Below are positions 1-7,766 of a stretch of DNA of 54,550 bases, in pieces. The DNA is from an uncultured Collinsella sp. GTDB taxonomy: Bacteria; Actinomycetota; Coriobacteriia; Coriobacteriales; Coriobacteriaceae. The position numbers were made by a program, and so were the translations under genes. The notes beneath the pieces were generated by a model that was not told where the DNA came from, ran no database searches, and worked only from the letters and a program-made list of their open reading frames with translations. The stretch lies in the NCBI GenBank assembly GCA_902496455.1, contig CABVAY010000011.1:1-54550 (forward strand), written 5' to 3'. Every line of letters starts with the position of its first letter. The stretch's first letter is position 1.

Positions 1-1
1 G

Positions 2-67
2 GGTCAGCCCGTGGGAGGCCAGGGCGCCGCTGACCGGTGGACGGCACCGAGCCGTCATCGAGCTTAG
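2..67 (+). CDS. possible 3' end of an upstream gene (partial)
   Basis: A reading frame open from the window edge stops at a TAG at 65-67, four bases before a strong terminator hairpin. That placement suits the end of a gene running in from the left. Only about 21 codons are visible and I do not recognise the sequence. A second frame stays open through the terminator, so the choice of frame is a guess based on the stop position. Confidence 0.25.
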   Translation, partial: GQPVGGQGAADRWTAPSRHRA

Positions 68-70
68 AAA

Positions 71-98
71 GGGGAGGCCTCGCGGCCTCCCCCTTTTT
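71..98 (+). terminator. intrinsic terminator
   Basis: GGGGAGGCC at 71-79 pairs perfectly with GGCCTCCCC at 84-92 around a 4-nt loop and is followed by a T run at 94-98. It ends the transcript entering from the left and isolates coaE, whose own promoter must lie in the AT-richer 99-213 stretch. Confidence 0.9.
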
Positions 99-224
99 GC
101 GTTATATAAACGTTGTACTTTGGGACCTAGTTCCCCCGTATGCGCTCTTACTGTTTGGCTGTATTTTGAGTCCTTCTAGTGTATTTGAGCGATAATTACT
201 CGCATTGGCGTTAGGGAGGGCCTG

Positions 225-866
225 ATGTTTACCGTATTTGTCTTGGGCAATATTGCTTCGGGTAAGTCGACTGCCTGCCGCTATTTCGAATCTCGTGGCG
301 CTATGCTAATCGATCTGGATGAGCTTGCAAAATCTCTGTATGTGCCGGGCTCTGATATCGTCAATGCTCTCGCGGATGAATTCGGTTGGGACATTTTGGA
401 TGAGGATGGCGGCATTCGCCGCAACATCCTCGCTTCTCGAGCTTTTGCTTCTCCTGATTCGGTCGCACGGCTCAATGGCATTGTGCATCCCGTTCTCATT
501 GAACAGCTTTCGCTTAGGATTCTCGATCCGGTTTGTTGTACGGTTTCATCTCCTCGTTATCGCTTTGCAGTGGTCGAGGTTTCTGCTCCGACTGGTTTTG
601 AGGATGCATTTGGCTTGGCTGATGAAATTTTGGTCATCAGCGCCTCTTTGTCAGTTCGTCGCGAGCGCGCTATTCAACGTGGCATGGAGCCATCTGATTT
701 CGATGCCCGTTCTGCTTGCCAGCCCGAAGAGTCTGCGCTGTGCAATCTCGCTACAACTGTGATTGACAATGCGGCAGACGATAACTCGCTCTTTGAACAA
801 CTGGACGCATGGCTTTCGCGCCATGGGTTCGGGGATGTAGTGGATAAGGAGGAGGCCGATGCCTAA
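225..866 (+). CDS. coaE: dephospho-CoA kinase
   Basis: CoaE phosphorylates the 3'-hydroxyl of dephospho-CoA, the last step of coenzyme A synthesis in the cytoplasm. The 213-residue protein has the family P-loop at 8-16 (GNIASGKST), a D-L-D at 30-32 in place of the usual D-A-D, and the I-x-HP signature with HP at 88-89. A C-terminal arginine/glutamine-rich lid region follows. The ATG at 225 is preceded by GGGAGGG at 214-220. The gene overlaps the following transglycosylase by 8 bp, so the two are probably co-translated. This gene is visibly less GC-biased at third positions than the transporter and glycolysis genes further on, consistent with low expression. Confidence 0.9.
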   Translation: MFTVFVLGNIASGKSTACRYFESRGAMLIDLDELAKSLYVPGSDIVNALADEFGWDILDEDGGIRRNILASRAFASPDSVARLNGIVHPVLIEQLSLRILDPVCCTVSSPRYRFAVVEVSAPTGFEDAFGLADEILVISASLSVRRERAIQRGMEPSDFDARSACQPEESALCNLATTVIDNAADDNSLFEQLDAWLSRHGFGDVVDKEEADA

Positions 867-1440
867 GACACGTTTCCTTACGTGGTATCGCCTTATACCG
901 CTGGCTGCCGTTTTTGCCTTCGGCCTTATCTCATTCGTTTACTCGTATGCTCCTGCCGCTTTCTTTAAGCCGCTGTATCCGATTGACTACGAGGCGTATG
1001 TAAAGCAATCCAGTATTTCGCATAATCTGGATCCGTATCTGGTGTGCGCTGTCATTAAGTCTGAATCGAATTGGGATCCCGAGGCCGAGTCGAATCAGGG
1101 TGCTCAGGGATTGATGCAGCTGATGCCCGAGACTGCCCAGGATATGATCGCCAAGGGCCTTGTCGACGGTGGCGAGTATTCGGCCGACAACCTTAACGAT
1201 CCGGCTACGAATATCGAGTTTGGCTGTGCGTATCTCTCGTATCTTCTAGCGTATTTTAACGGGTCGACTGACAGTGCCATTGCCGCCTATAACGCCGGCA
1301 TGGGCAATGTCGACGGATGGGCGCAGCAGAGTACGTCGCTTCATAATGCAATCACCTTTCCCGAGACGCAGGCGTATCTGATTCGTGTCAATAATGCCTG
1401 GGTTCGCTACAAGACCCTCTATCCCGATCGGTTCGTATAG
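859..1440 (+). CDS. lytic transglycosylase, SLT domain
   Basis: This is a peptidoglycan-cleaving lytic transglycosylase of the soluble-Slt fold, 193 residues long. A single hydrophobic segment at about 11-31 anchors it in the membrane or serves as an uncleaved signal. The catalytic domain follows with the invariant glutamate at Glu69 (motif I-K-S-E-S-N-W), then G-L-M-Q-L-M-P at 84-90 and the A-Y-N-A-G motif further on, all diagnostic of the SLT family. The start lies inside coaE, with AAGGAGGAGG just upstream as ribosome binding site. It is shorter than E. coli Slt70 and resembles the small membrane-anchored SLT proteins common in Gram-positive bacteria. The pairing with coaE is positional and does not suggest a shared pathway. 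Confidence 0.88.
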   Translation: MPKTRFLTWYRLIPLAAVFAFGLISFVYSYAPAAFFKPLYPIDYEAYVKQSSISHNLDPYLVCAVIKSESNWDPEAESNQGAQGLMQLMPETAQDMIAKGLVDGGEYSADNLNDPATNIEFGCAYLSYLLAYFNGSTDSAIAAYNAGMGNVDGWAQQSTSLHNAITFPETQAYLIRVNNAWVRYKTLYPDRFV

Positions 1441-1491
1441 GACTATGCCTGCCGCCTGCGTATACTGCAGATATATGAGTTAGGAGTATCC

Positions 1492-3732
1492 ATGGCGGAA
1501 TTTGAAGTAGAACGCGTTGGTGGTGAACTTAAGCGCTTTGGCGTTGAAGGCTCTGACGTGCCGTTTAAGGTCGTGTCTCCCTATGAGCCTGCCGGTTCCC
1601 AGCCTAAGGCCATTGAGTCGCTTGTGCAGGGCGTGAGGGACGGAGACCGCTATCAGGTTTTGCTGGGCGTGACTGGTTCGGGCAAGACCTTCACGATGGC
1701 AAAGACTATTGAGGCCCTGGGAAAGCCGACGCTGGTCATGGCTCCGAATAAAACGCTCGCCGCTCAGCTTGCGAGCGAGCTCAAAGAGTTCTTTCCCAAC
1801 AACGCTGTGGTCTACTTCGTCTCGTACTACGACTACTATCAGCCCGAGGCGTATGTGCCGCAAAGCGATACATATATCGAGAAAGACTCCTCGATTAACG
1901 AAGAGGTCGAGATGCTGCGACATCAGGCGACCGCGTCACTGCTCTCTCGACGCGATGTGATCGTCGTCGCATCGGTCTCGTGTATCTATGGCATCGGCTC
2001 TCCAGAGGACTATGCGGGTCTGGCTCCAAACGTCGACAAGAAGGTGCCGCTCGAGCGCGATGACTTTATCCATGCACTTATCGACATTCAATATGATCGC
2101 AATGACTATGACCTGGCACGCGGCACGTTCCGCGTGCGCGGCGATGTTGTCGACGTGTATCCGCCTTATGCCGAGCATCCGTTGCGGTTTGAGTTCTTTG
2201 GCGACGAGGTCGAGCTGATTGCCGAGATCGATGAGGTCACCGGTGAGATGCTTCGTGAGTACGAGGCCATCCCCGTATGGCCGGCATCACACTACGTGAC
2301 CGAGAAGCCGAAGGTCAAGGCGGCTCTGAAATCGATCAGCGAAGAGTGCGAGAAGCGCGTGGCGGAGCTCAAGGCGACCGACAAGTTGCTCGAGGCGCAG
2401 CGTCTGCAGCAGCGCACCGATTATGATCTTGAGATGCTCGAGACGATGGGCTTTTGCAACGGCATCGAGAACTACTCGCGTCATCTGGACGGTCGCAAGC
2501 CGGGCGAGCCGCCGTTTACCCTAATCGATTACTTTCCCAAGGATATGCTCTGCATCATCGATGAGAGCCATGTGACGGTGCCGCAGATTCGCGGTATGCA
2601 CGAAGGTGACCGCTCGCGTAAGGTGACACTGGTGGAACACGGTTTTCGCCTGCCCTCGGCGCTCGATAACCGCCCACTTCGTTTCGATGAGTTTGAGGCA
2701 AGGATACCCCAGTTTATCTATGTTTCGGCCACGCCGGGCGACTACGAGCTGCGGGTGAGCCAAAACGACGTGGAGCAGATTATTCGTCCGACCGGCCTGC
2801 TCGACCCCAAGATTGACGTGCGTCCAGTACGCGGCCAGATTGACGATCTTGAGGACGAGATTCGCGAGCGCGTTGCCCGCAAGGAGCGCGTGCTGGTGAC
2901 CACGTTGACCAAGCGCATGGCCGAGGACCTGACCGACCATCTACTTGATGCGGGCATTAAGGTCAATTACATGCACTCTGATACGGCGACAATGGACCGT
3001 GTCGAGATCCTGCGAACGCTGCGCGAGGGCAAGATCGATGTTCTCGTTGGCATCAACCTGCTTCGCGAGGGCTTGGATCTCCCCGAGGTCTCACTGGTGG
3101 CAATTCTCGATGCCGATAAGGAAGGCTTCTTGCGCAACCGCCGCTCACTGATTCAGACGATTGGCCGTGCGGCCCGTAACGCCGATGGCGAAGTCATCAT
3201 GTATGCGGACGTTGTGACCGATTCGATGAAAGAGGCCATCGAGGAGACGCAGCGCCGTCGCGAGATTCAGATGGCATATAACGAAGAGCATGGCATTGTG
3301 CCCAAGACGGTGCGCAAGGCCATCAACGACATCTCAAGTTTTATTGCCGAGGCCGAAAAAACCGTGGGTTCCAAGGGGCGCTCGAAGGGCGACTCTCTTG
3401 GTCATGGTGCATTCTATACGCCCGATGAGTCGGGCGAGGGCGGCGTGCCGGAAACGGTGGCGCCCGAGCAGACACTTGCGGAGCAGTTGGAAGAACTGCC
3501 GCATGACGAGCTTGTGCGGATCGTCGAAACCATGGAAGAGGATATGCGTAACGCTTCTGCCGCCATGGACTTTGAGGAGGCGGCGCGCCTGCGCGATGCC
3601 GTCGTTCAGATTCGGGCGATGCTCGAGGGCGCGTCTGAGGACGAGACGATCGAGCGCTTACGTTCGCAGGCCCGCAAGGGTTCCACGTTCGCATCGGGCA
3701 GAAAACGCCAGGGTGCACGGTTTAAGAAATAG
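1492..3732 (+). CDS. uvrB: excinuclease ABC subunit B
   Basis: UvrB is the damage-verifying helicase-like subunit of nucleotide excision repair. It receives DNA from UvrA and recruits UvrC. The 746-residue protein shows Walker A at 59-66 (GVTGSGKT), the beta-hairpin region rich in tyrosine (YYDYYQPEAY), the D-E-S-H box, motif VI (Q-T-I-G-R-A-A-R-N) and a C-terminal UVR domain. It is about 70 residues longer than typical UvrB because of an N-terminal extension and a low-complexity linker before the UVR motif. ATG at 1492 follows TTAGGAG. uvrA (10114) and uvrC (15313) lie nearby on the same strand but are separated by reverse-strand genes, so this is clustering and not one operon. Confidence 0.97.
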   Translation: MAEFEVERVGGELKRFGVEGSDVPFKVVSPYEPAGSQPKAIESLVQGVRDGDRYQVLLGVTGSGKTFTMAKTIEALGKPTLVMAPNKTLAAQLASELKEFFPNNAVVYFVSYYDYYQPEAYVPQSDTYIEKDSSINEEVEMLRHQATASLLSRRDVIVVASVSCIYGIGSPEDYAGLAPNVDKKVPLERDDFIHALIDIQYDRNDYDLARGTFRVRGDVVDVYPPYAEHPLRFEFFGDEVELIAEIDEVTGEMLREYEAIPVWPASHYVTEKPKVKAALKSISEECEKRVAELKATDKLLEAQRLQQRTDYDLEMLETMGFCNGIENYSRHLDGRKPGEPPFTLIDYFPKDMLCIIDESHVTVPQIRGMHEGDRSRKVTLVEHGFRLPSALDNRPLRFDEFEARIPQFIYVSATPGDYELRVSQNDVEQIIRPTGLLDPKIDVRPVRGQIDDLEDEIRERVARKERVLVTTLTKRMAEDLTDHLLDAGIKVNYMHSDTATMDRVEILRTLREGKIDVLVGINLLREGLDLPEVSLVAILDADKEGFLRNRRSLIQTIGRAARNADGEVIMYADVVTDSMKEAIEETQRRREIQMAYNEEHGIVPKTVRKAINDISSFIAEAEKTVGSKGRSKGDSLGHGAFYTPDESGEGGVPETVAPEQTLAEQLEELPHDELVRIVETMEEDMRNASAAMDFEEAARLRDAVVQIRAMLEGASEDETIERLRSQARKGSTFASGRKRQGARFKK

Positions 3733-3740
3733 CGAACAGG

Positions 3741-3778
3741 CCCCGAGTTCCCTGTGGAGCTCGGGGTCTGTGTCTTTT
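3741..3778. terminator. hairpin terminator between convergent genes
   Basis: An 11-bp stem with one G-U pair (3741-3751 with 3756-3766, 4-nt loop) lies 8 bp after the uvrB stop and is followed by a T-rich tail ending in TTTT at 3775-3778. The next gene is on the opposite strand and ends at 3798, so the hairpin probably serves both directions. The T tract is interrupted, which makes the terminator weaker than others in this window. Confidence 0.6.
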
Positions 3779-3797
3779 GCGCGCTGGAATTCGTGCG

Positions 3798-5438
3798 TTA
3801 GAGGTCCGCGATCAGGGCTTCGGCACAACGGATGCCGTCGGTGGCCGCGCTCATGATGCCGCCAGCATATCCAGCTCCCTCACCACAAGGGTAGAGGCCC
3901 GGGGTCGACACGGCATGGCACGTTCGGTCTCGGGTGACAGTGACAGGTGAGCTCGAACGAGTCTCCACGCCGGTAAGAACGGCATCGGGACGGTCGTAGC
4001 CTCGTAGCTTTTTTCCGAGTAGGGGAAGTCCCAGGCGGAGCGACTCGACGATATGCTGCGGCAGGGCTTCGTCAATTGCCGTCCAGGTCACACCGAGCGG
4101 ATAGGTGGGCTTTACCTTTCCGGGCGCCTTGCTGGCGCGTCCTGCGAGGAAATCTCCGACGAGTTGTGCCGGTGCGTTCCAGTTGGAACCGCCCAGGCGA
4201 TAGGCGGCCGCCTCGCAGGCACGCTGGAGCTCGATGCCGGCGAGCGGGTCATCGTTGGGAAGGTCCTCAGGCGTGACGTTAACGAGCAAGGCGGCATTTG
4301 CGTTGCGTCCGTCGCGGGCATTGAGGCTAGCGCCGTTGACGCACAGGTGGCCCTGCTCGGAAGAGGCGGCGACAACCTGTCCGCCGGGGCACATGCAAAA
4401 CGAGAACACGCTGCGGCCGTTGGGAAGATGGGCGACGAGCTTGTAGGGGGCTGCTCCGAGGGCAGGATGTCCCGCCAAGGCTCCATATTGGGCTCGGTCG
4501 ATGTCGCGCTGCGGATGCTCGATGCGAACGCCCATGGCAAAGGTCTTTTGTGCGAGGGCCACGTTGTGGTCCTTAAGGAGCTCAAAAATATCGCGAGCAG
4601 AATGCCCGCAGGCGAGGATGAGGTGCTTTGTCTCGATTGGCTCGCAAGCGGCGTCTTGGGACGATTGGACATCAATACCGGTAATGGCGCCAGACGCGTC
4701 GATGTGAATGTCGACGAGCTTTGTTCGATAACGGACGACACCTCCGAGCTGCTCGATGCGCTGGGATATAGCGGTGACAACCGTGGGAAGGATGTCGGAG
4801 CCAATGTGCGGCTTGGCATCCCACAGAATATCGCGGGGCGCGCCCGCCTCGACGAAGGTTTCGAGGATAAGGCGATGGGCGGGATTTTTGGTTCCCGTAT
4901 TGAGCTTGCCGTCCGAGAAGGTCCCCGCGCCGCCCAGGCCAAACTGGATATTGCTCTCGGGGTCGAGAATGCGCTCCTTTAGAAAGAGATCGATCGCATG
5001 CGAGCGGCGAAATGCTGGGTCGCCGCGCTCGATGAGCAAGGGCTTAAGACCCGCTTCGGCAAGGGTGAGTGCAGCGAAAAGGCCAGCGCATCCGGCGCCG
5101 ACAACGACAGGGCATTCTTGAGGTGCGTCGGAGACGGGGGAGGGGAATGAGGGCCCATCGTCCTCTATCGCGCGTACGCGCGAGCGGTCACGCTCGGCGA
5201 CGCTGTCGACCGCTTCTCGCTCGAGGTGGGGACTAGTCAGCTCAACACGAAAGCTCAGGATAAAATGGACGTCTCGTTTTTTGCGAGCGTCGATTGACTT
5301 GCGGTGGAGCTCGATGGACTTGATCTCGGAGTCCTTGCAACGTAGGACGCGCTTGGCGACTCGCTTGCCAACAATGAGGCAGGCATTTTCATCGCCGGCT
5401 TCATCGAGCGACGCGTTGACTTGGGTGATTTCGATCAT
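3798..5438 (-). CDS. FAD-dependent dehydrogenase, COG2509 type
   Basis: This 546-residue flavoprotein belongs to the uncharacterised FAD-dependent dehydrogenases (COG2509 group). An N-terminal alpha/beta domain of about 105 residues precedes a Rossmann FAD motif at 111-119 (V-V-V-G-A-G-C-A-G) and a conserved G-H-S-A-R-D motif. The C-terminal signature G-E-G-A-G-Y-A-G-G-I-M-S-A-A-x-D-G closes the FAD site. The ATG at 5438 has AAGGAG directly upstream on the reverse strand. A longer open frame extends to 5561 but would run into the upstream gene's 3' end, so I reject it. No substrate is established for the family. It lies in a reverse-strand run with a BaiN-like flavoprotein and an Mrp ATPase, and a hairpin separates it from them. 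Confidence 0.85.
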   Translation of the reverse strand: MIEITQVNASLDEAGDENACLIVGKRVAKRVLRCKDSEIKSIELHRKSIDARKKRDVHFILSFRVELTSPHLEREAVDSVAERDRSRVRAIEDDGPSFPSPVSDAPQECPVVVGAGCAGLFAALTLAEAGLKPLLIERGDPAFRRSHAIDLFLKERILDPESNIQFGLGGAGTFSDGKLNTGTKNPAHRLILETFVEAGAPRDILWDAKPHIGSDILPTVVTAISQRIEQLGGVVRYRTKLVDIHIDASGAITGIDVQSSQDAACEPIETKHLILACGHSARDIFELLKDHNVALAQKTFAMGVRIEHPQRDIDRAQYGALAGHPALGAAPYKLVAHLPNGRSVFSFCMCPGGQVVAASSEQGHLCVNGASLNARDGRNANAALLVNVTPEDLPNDDPLAGIELQRACEAAAYRLGGSNWNAPAQLVGDFLAGRASKAPGKVKPTYPLGVTWTAIDEALPQHIVESLRLGLPLLGKKLRGYDRPDAVLTGVETRSSSPVTVTRDRTCHAVSTPGLYPCGEGAGYAGGIMSAATDGIRCAEALIADL

Positions 5439-5464
5439 CGAGGTCTCCTTAGAGGCAAGAAAGA

Positions 5465-5488
5465 GGCCGTCCGGTATCCCAGACGGCC
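5465..5488 (-). terminator. weak hairpin between reverse-strand flavoprotein genes
   Basis: GGCCGTC at 5465-5471 pairs with GACGGCC at 5482-5488 in the 80-bp gap between the two flavoprotein genes. Read on the minus strand it is followed by CTCTTTCTT, a broken T tract. It may terminate or attenuate transcription after the BaiN-like gene. Confidence 0.45.
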
Positions 5489-5518
5489 CGAATGCGTTTT
5501 TGATTATAGACTGCGCGG

Positions 5519-6790
5519 CTACAGGCTGCTTGCGGCGCGAATGCCCGAGAGCCAGGCCCACGCAAGGTTAAAGCCTCCGCAATCGGCGTCGATGTCGAGC
5601 GCTTCGCCGCAGATGTAAAGCGGGGCGTCGACAGCGCTGCGCGCGCGTAGACTGGGTATTGAGATGCTCTCGACAGATACGCCACCACGCGTGACCTGCG
5701 CCGAGCGCTCCTCGGCTGTTCCCTCGACGAGCAACTTAAAGTGTTTGAGGATTGAGACCAGATGGATGACATCGTTGGAGCCTGGATGGCACTGCTCGAA
5801 CGTCGTGCAGACGACGCGGGAGAGTTGCGGGGCGAGCATGCCGTCGAGCCAACGGGGATCGCGGGGCGAAAAGCCGCCGAGCAGCTCAACGCGCCGGTTG
5901 AGCATATCGAGCAGCTCGTCTTTGGAGAGGTCGGGGAAAACGTCGAGCAGGATCGTATCGCCGCGCTGGATACGACGGGAGAGGTTGAAGACAGCGACGC
6001 CCGAGATGCCGAAGGCTCGAAACAGTACTTCACCGTCTTCGTGCCAGAGCTCACTATGGTTACGGGTGAGCGTCAAGCGGGCGCGGACGCGCAGACCATC
6101 CAACGTCTTGAGTGCCGCCCGATCGCCAACGACCGTTGCCGATACGGGGCAGAGGATGGGGCGCAGCGAGGTGAGGGGGAGGCCAAACGTATCGGCGATA
6201 CCGGTGGGGTTGCCGCCCGTGGCGATAATTACGGCATGTGCCTGCAGGGCTTCGTTCTTGCGAGGGACATCGGCGAGTGCCTTCCGAAGCGAGCGGAGTT
6301 CCGATTTTCGGTCGTCGTGCTTTTTTGCCTTTAGCGCCCGCGCTGGACGGTTTATTTGGAGTGCCCAGCCTTCGGGATCTTTGTGCGCCGTGGCAATATT
6401 GGCTCCGCAGATTAAGGTGATACCTAGGCGGTCGCAAACGTTGAGAAGCGCGTCGCGCACCGATTCGGCGCGAAGGGAGCGCGGGTACAGCCGGCCTTCC
6501 TCGGAGGTTGTCATGATGCCCAGCGAGGAGAAGAAACCCATAAGCTCTTGTTCGGGCTGGGTCCTCATGACAGATTCGACGAATGCGGGGTGGTTATACC
6601 GCTGAGGATCAATCGATTCGTTGGAGAGGTTGCAACGGCCGTTACCGGTCGCAAGGAGCTTAAGGCCGCAGGCGACATCGCACTCAACGATGCAGACGCT
6701 TTTGCCAGCACGTGCGGCCGTAATGGCGGCGGCGAGGCCTGAAGCCCCGCCGCCGATTACCAGGACGTCATAGAAGGCGCTCGTGTTCAC
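5519..6790 (-). CDS. BaiN/HI0933-family flavoprotein
   Basis: This 423-residue NAD(P)/FAD-dependent oxidoreductase is of the HI0933 (BaiN-like) family. It begins with the dinucleotide fold G-G-G-A-S-G at 13-18, followed by the family-specific K-L-L-A-T-G-N-G-R-C-N-L-S motif. It ends with C-G-E-x-L-D-I-D-A-D-C-G-G-F-N-L-x-W-A, which is diagnostic. Some gut members act on bile-acid intermediates, but the family is broad and no substrate can be inferred here. The start is a GTG immediately adjacent to the TAA of the upstream Mrp gene (TAAGTG on the minus strand), so translation is probably coupled to that gene. Confidence 0.88.
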   Translation of the reverse strand: MNTSAFYDVLVIGGGASGLAAAITAARAGKSVCIVECDVACGLKLLATGNGRCNLSNESIDPQRYNHPAFVESVMRTQPEQELMGFFSSLGIMTTSEEGRLYPRSLRAESVRDALLNVCDRLGITLICGANIATAHKDPEGWALQINRPARALKAKKHDDRKSELRSLRKALADVPRKNEALQAHAVIIATGGNPTGIADTFGLPLTSLRPILCPVSATVVGDRAALKTLDGLRVRARLTLTRNHSELWHEDGEVLFRAFGISGVAVFNLSRRIQRGDTILLDVFPDLSKDELLDMLNRRVELLGGFSPRDPRWLDGMLAPQLSRVVCTTFEQCHPGSNDVIHLVSILKHFKLLVEGTAEERSAQVTRGGVSVESISIPSLRARSAVDAPLYICGEALDIDADCGGFNLAWAWLSGIRAASSL

Positions 6791-7621
6791 TTAGGCCTCG
6801 TCGGTCTCGTGCGGGGTAATGGCCTCGACGGCAGAGACTGCCTTGGGCAACATGCCATCGGGCAGCGCGGTCTCGACCTCGCCCTTATCGCAGGCCTCGG
6901 CGAGTGACGGATTGATGGGAAGCGTGCCCAAGATGTCGAGGTTATAGCGTTCTGCGACCTCGGGGAGCTTGCTCTTGCCAAAGACCTCGATCTTCTTGCC
7001 GCAGTCGGGGCACTCAATATAGCTCATGTTTTCGACGATGCCCAGAATGGGGACGTTCATCTTCTCGGCCATGTTGACCGCCTTGGCGACGATCATCGAG
7101 ACCAGATCCTGCGGGCTCGTGACGATGACGATGCCGTCGACGGGCAGTGACTGGAAGACGGTGAGAGCGACGTCGCCTGTTCCCGGAGGCATGTCGACCA
7201 GCAGGTAGTCGATGGGGCCCCATGAGGTCTCGCTCCAGAACTGCCTAATGGCGCCTGCGATGACCGGACCGCGCCAAAGGACGGGGTCGGTCTCTTTTTG
7301 GAGCAGAAGGTTGGAGCTCATGACCTTGACGCCGTGCTCGGAGATTTCAGGCAGCATGAGGTTGCCAAGGGCATGGACGTGGCGTCCGCTCATACCGAAC
7401 ATCTTGGGGATAGAGGGACCGGTGATGTCGGCATCGAGGATGCCGACCTTGTGGCCGTGACGGGCAAGCTCGGTGGCGATGGCACCGGTGACAAACGACT
7501 TGCCGACACCGCCCTTGCCGGAAAGCACGGCGATGACGCGTTTGACCTCGGACAGCGTATTCTCCTCAAATTGCGACGGCGACGTTTGTCCGCCGGCGGC
7601 CTGTGCGTGCTCGCAACCCAT
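6791..7621 (-). CDS. Mrp/NBP35-family P-loop ATPase
   Basis: This is a 276-residue ATPase of the Mrp/ApbC/NBP35 group, which carries or inserts iron-sulfur clusters. The deviant Walker A S-G-K-G-G-V-G-K-S is at 34-42, with D-A-D-I-T-G-P-S and the P-P-G-T-G-D switch following. A C-P-D-C pair at Cys204/Cys207 is the expected cluster-binding motif. Start choice: the ATG at 7621 has AAAGGAG upstream on the minus strand, whereas the 19-residue longer frame has none. It heads a coupled pair with the BaiN-like flavoprotein. A short Cys-containing N terminus (M-G-C-E-H) may contribute a further ligand; that is inference. Confidence 0.9.
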   Translation of the reverse strand: MGCEHAQAAGGQTSPSQFEENTLSEVKRVIAVLSGKGGVGKSFVTGAIATELARHGHKVGILDADITGPSIPKMFGMSGRHVHALGNLMLPEISEHGVKVMSSNLLLQKETDPVLWRGPVIAGAIRQFWSETSWGPIDYLLVDMPPGTGDVALTVFQSLPVDGIVIVTSPQDLVSMIVAKAVNMAEKMNVPILGIVENMSYIECPDCGKKIEVFGKSKLPEVAERYNLDILGTLPINPSLAEACDKGEVETALPDGMLPKAVSAVEAITPHETDEA

Positions 7622-7766
7622 GTATGACTCCTTTGTATATGTTGGGGCCGGGGCCCCGTGATGTGACACGAGCGTCATTGTACCCTCGTTTGCGAGCGGG
7701 AGTCATTTACGATGCATTTGGGCCGAGCGTGCTTGCAATACGATGGGTCCAAGCGAATGGGCGGGC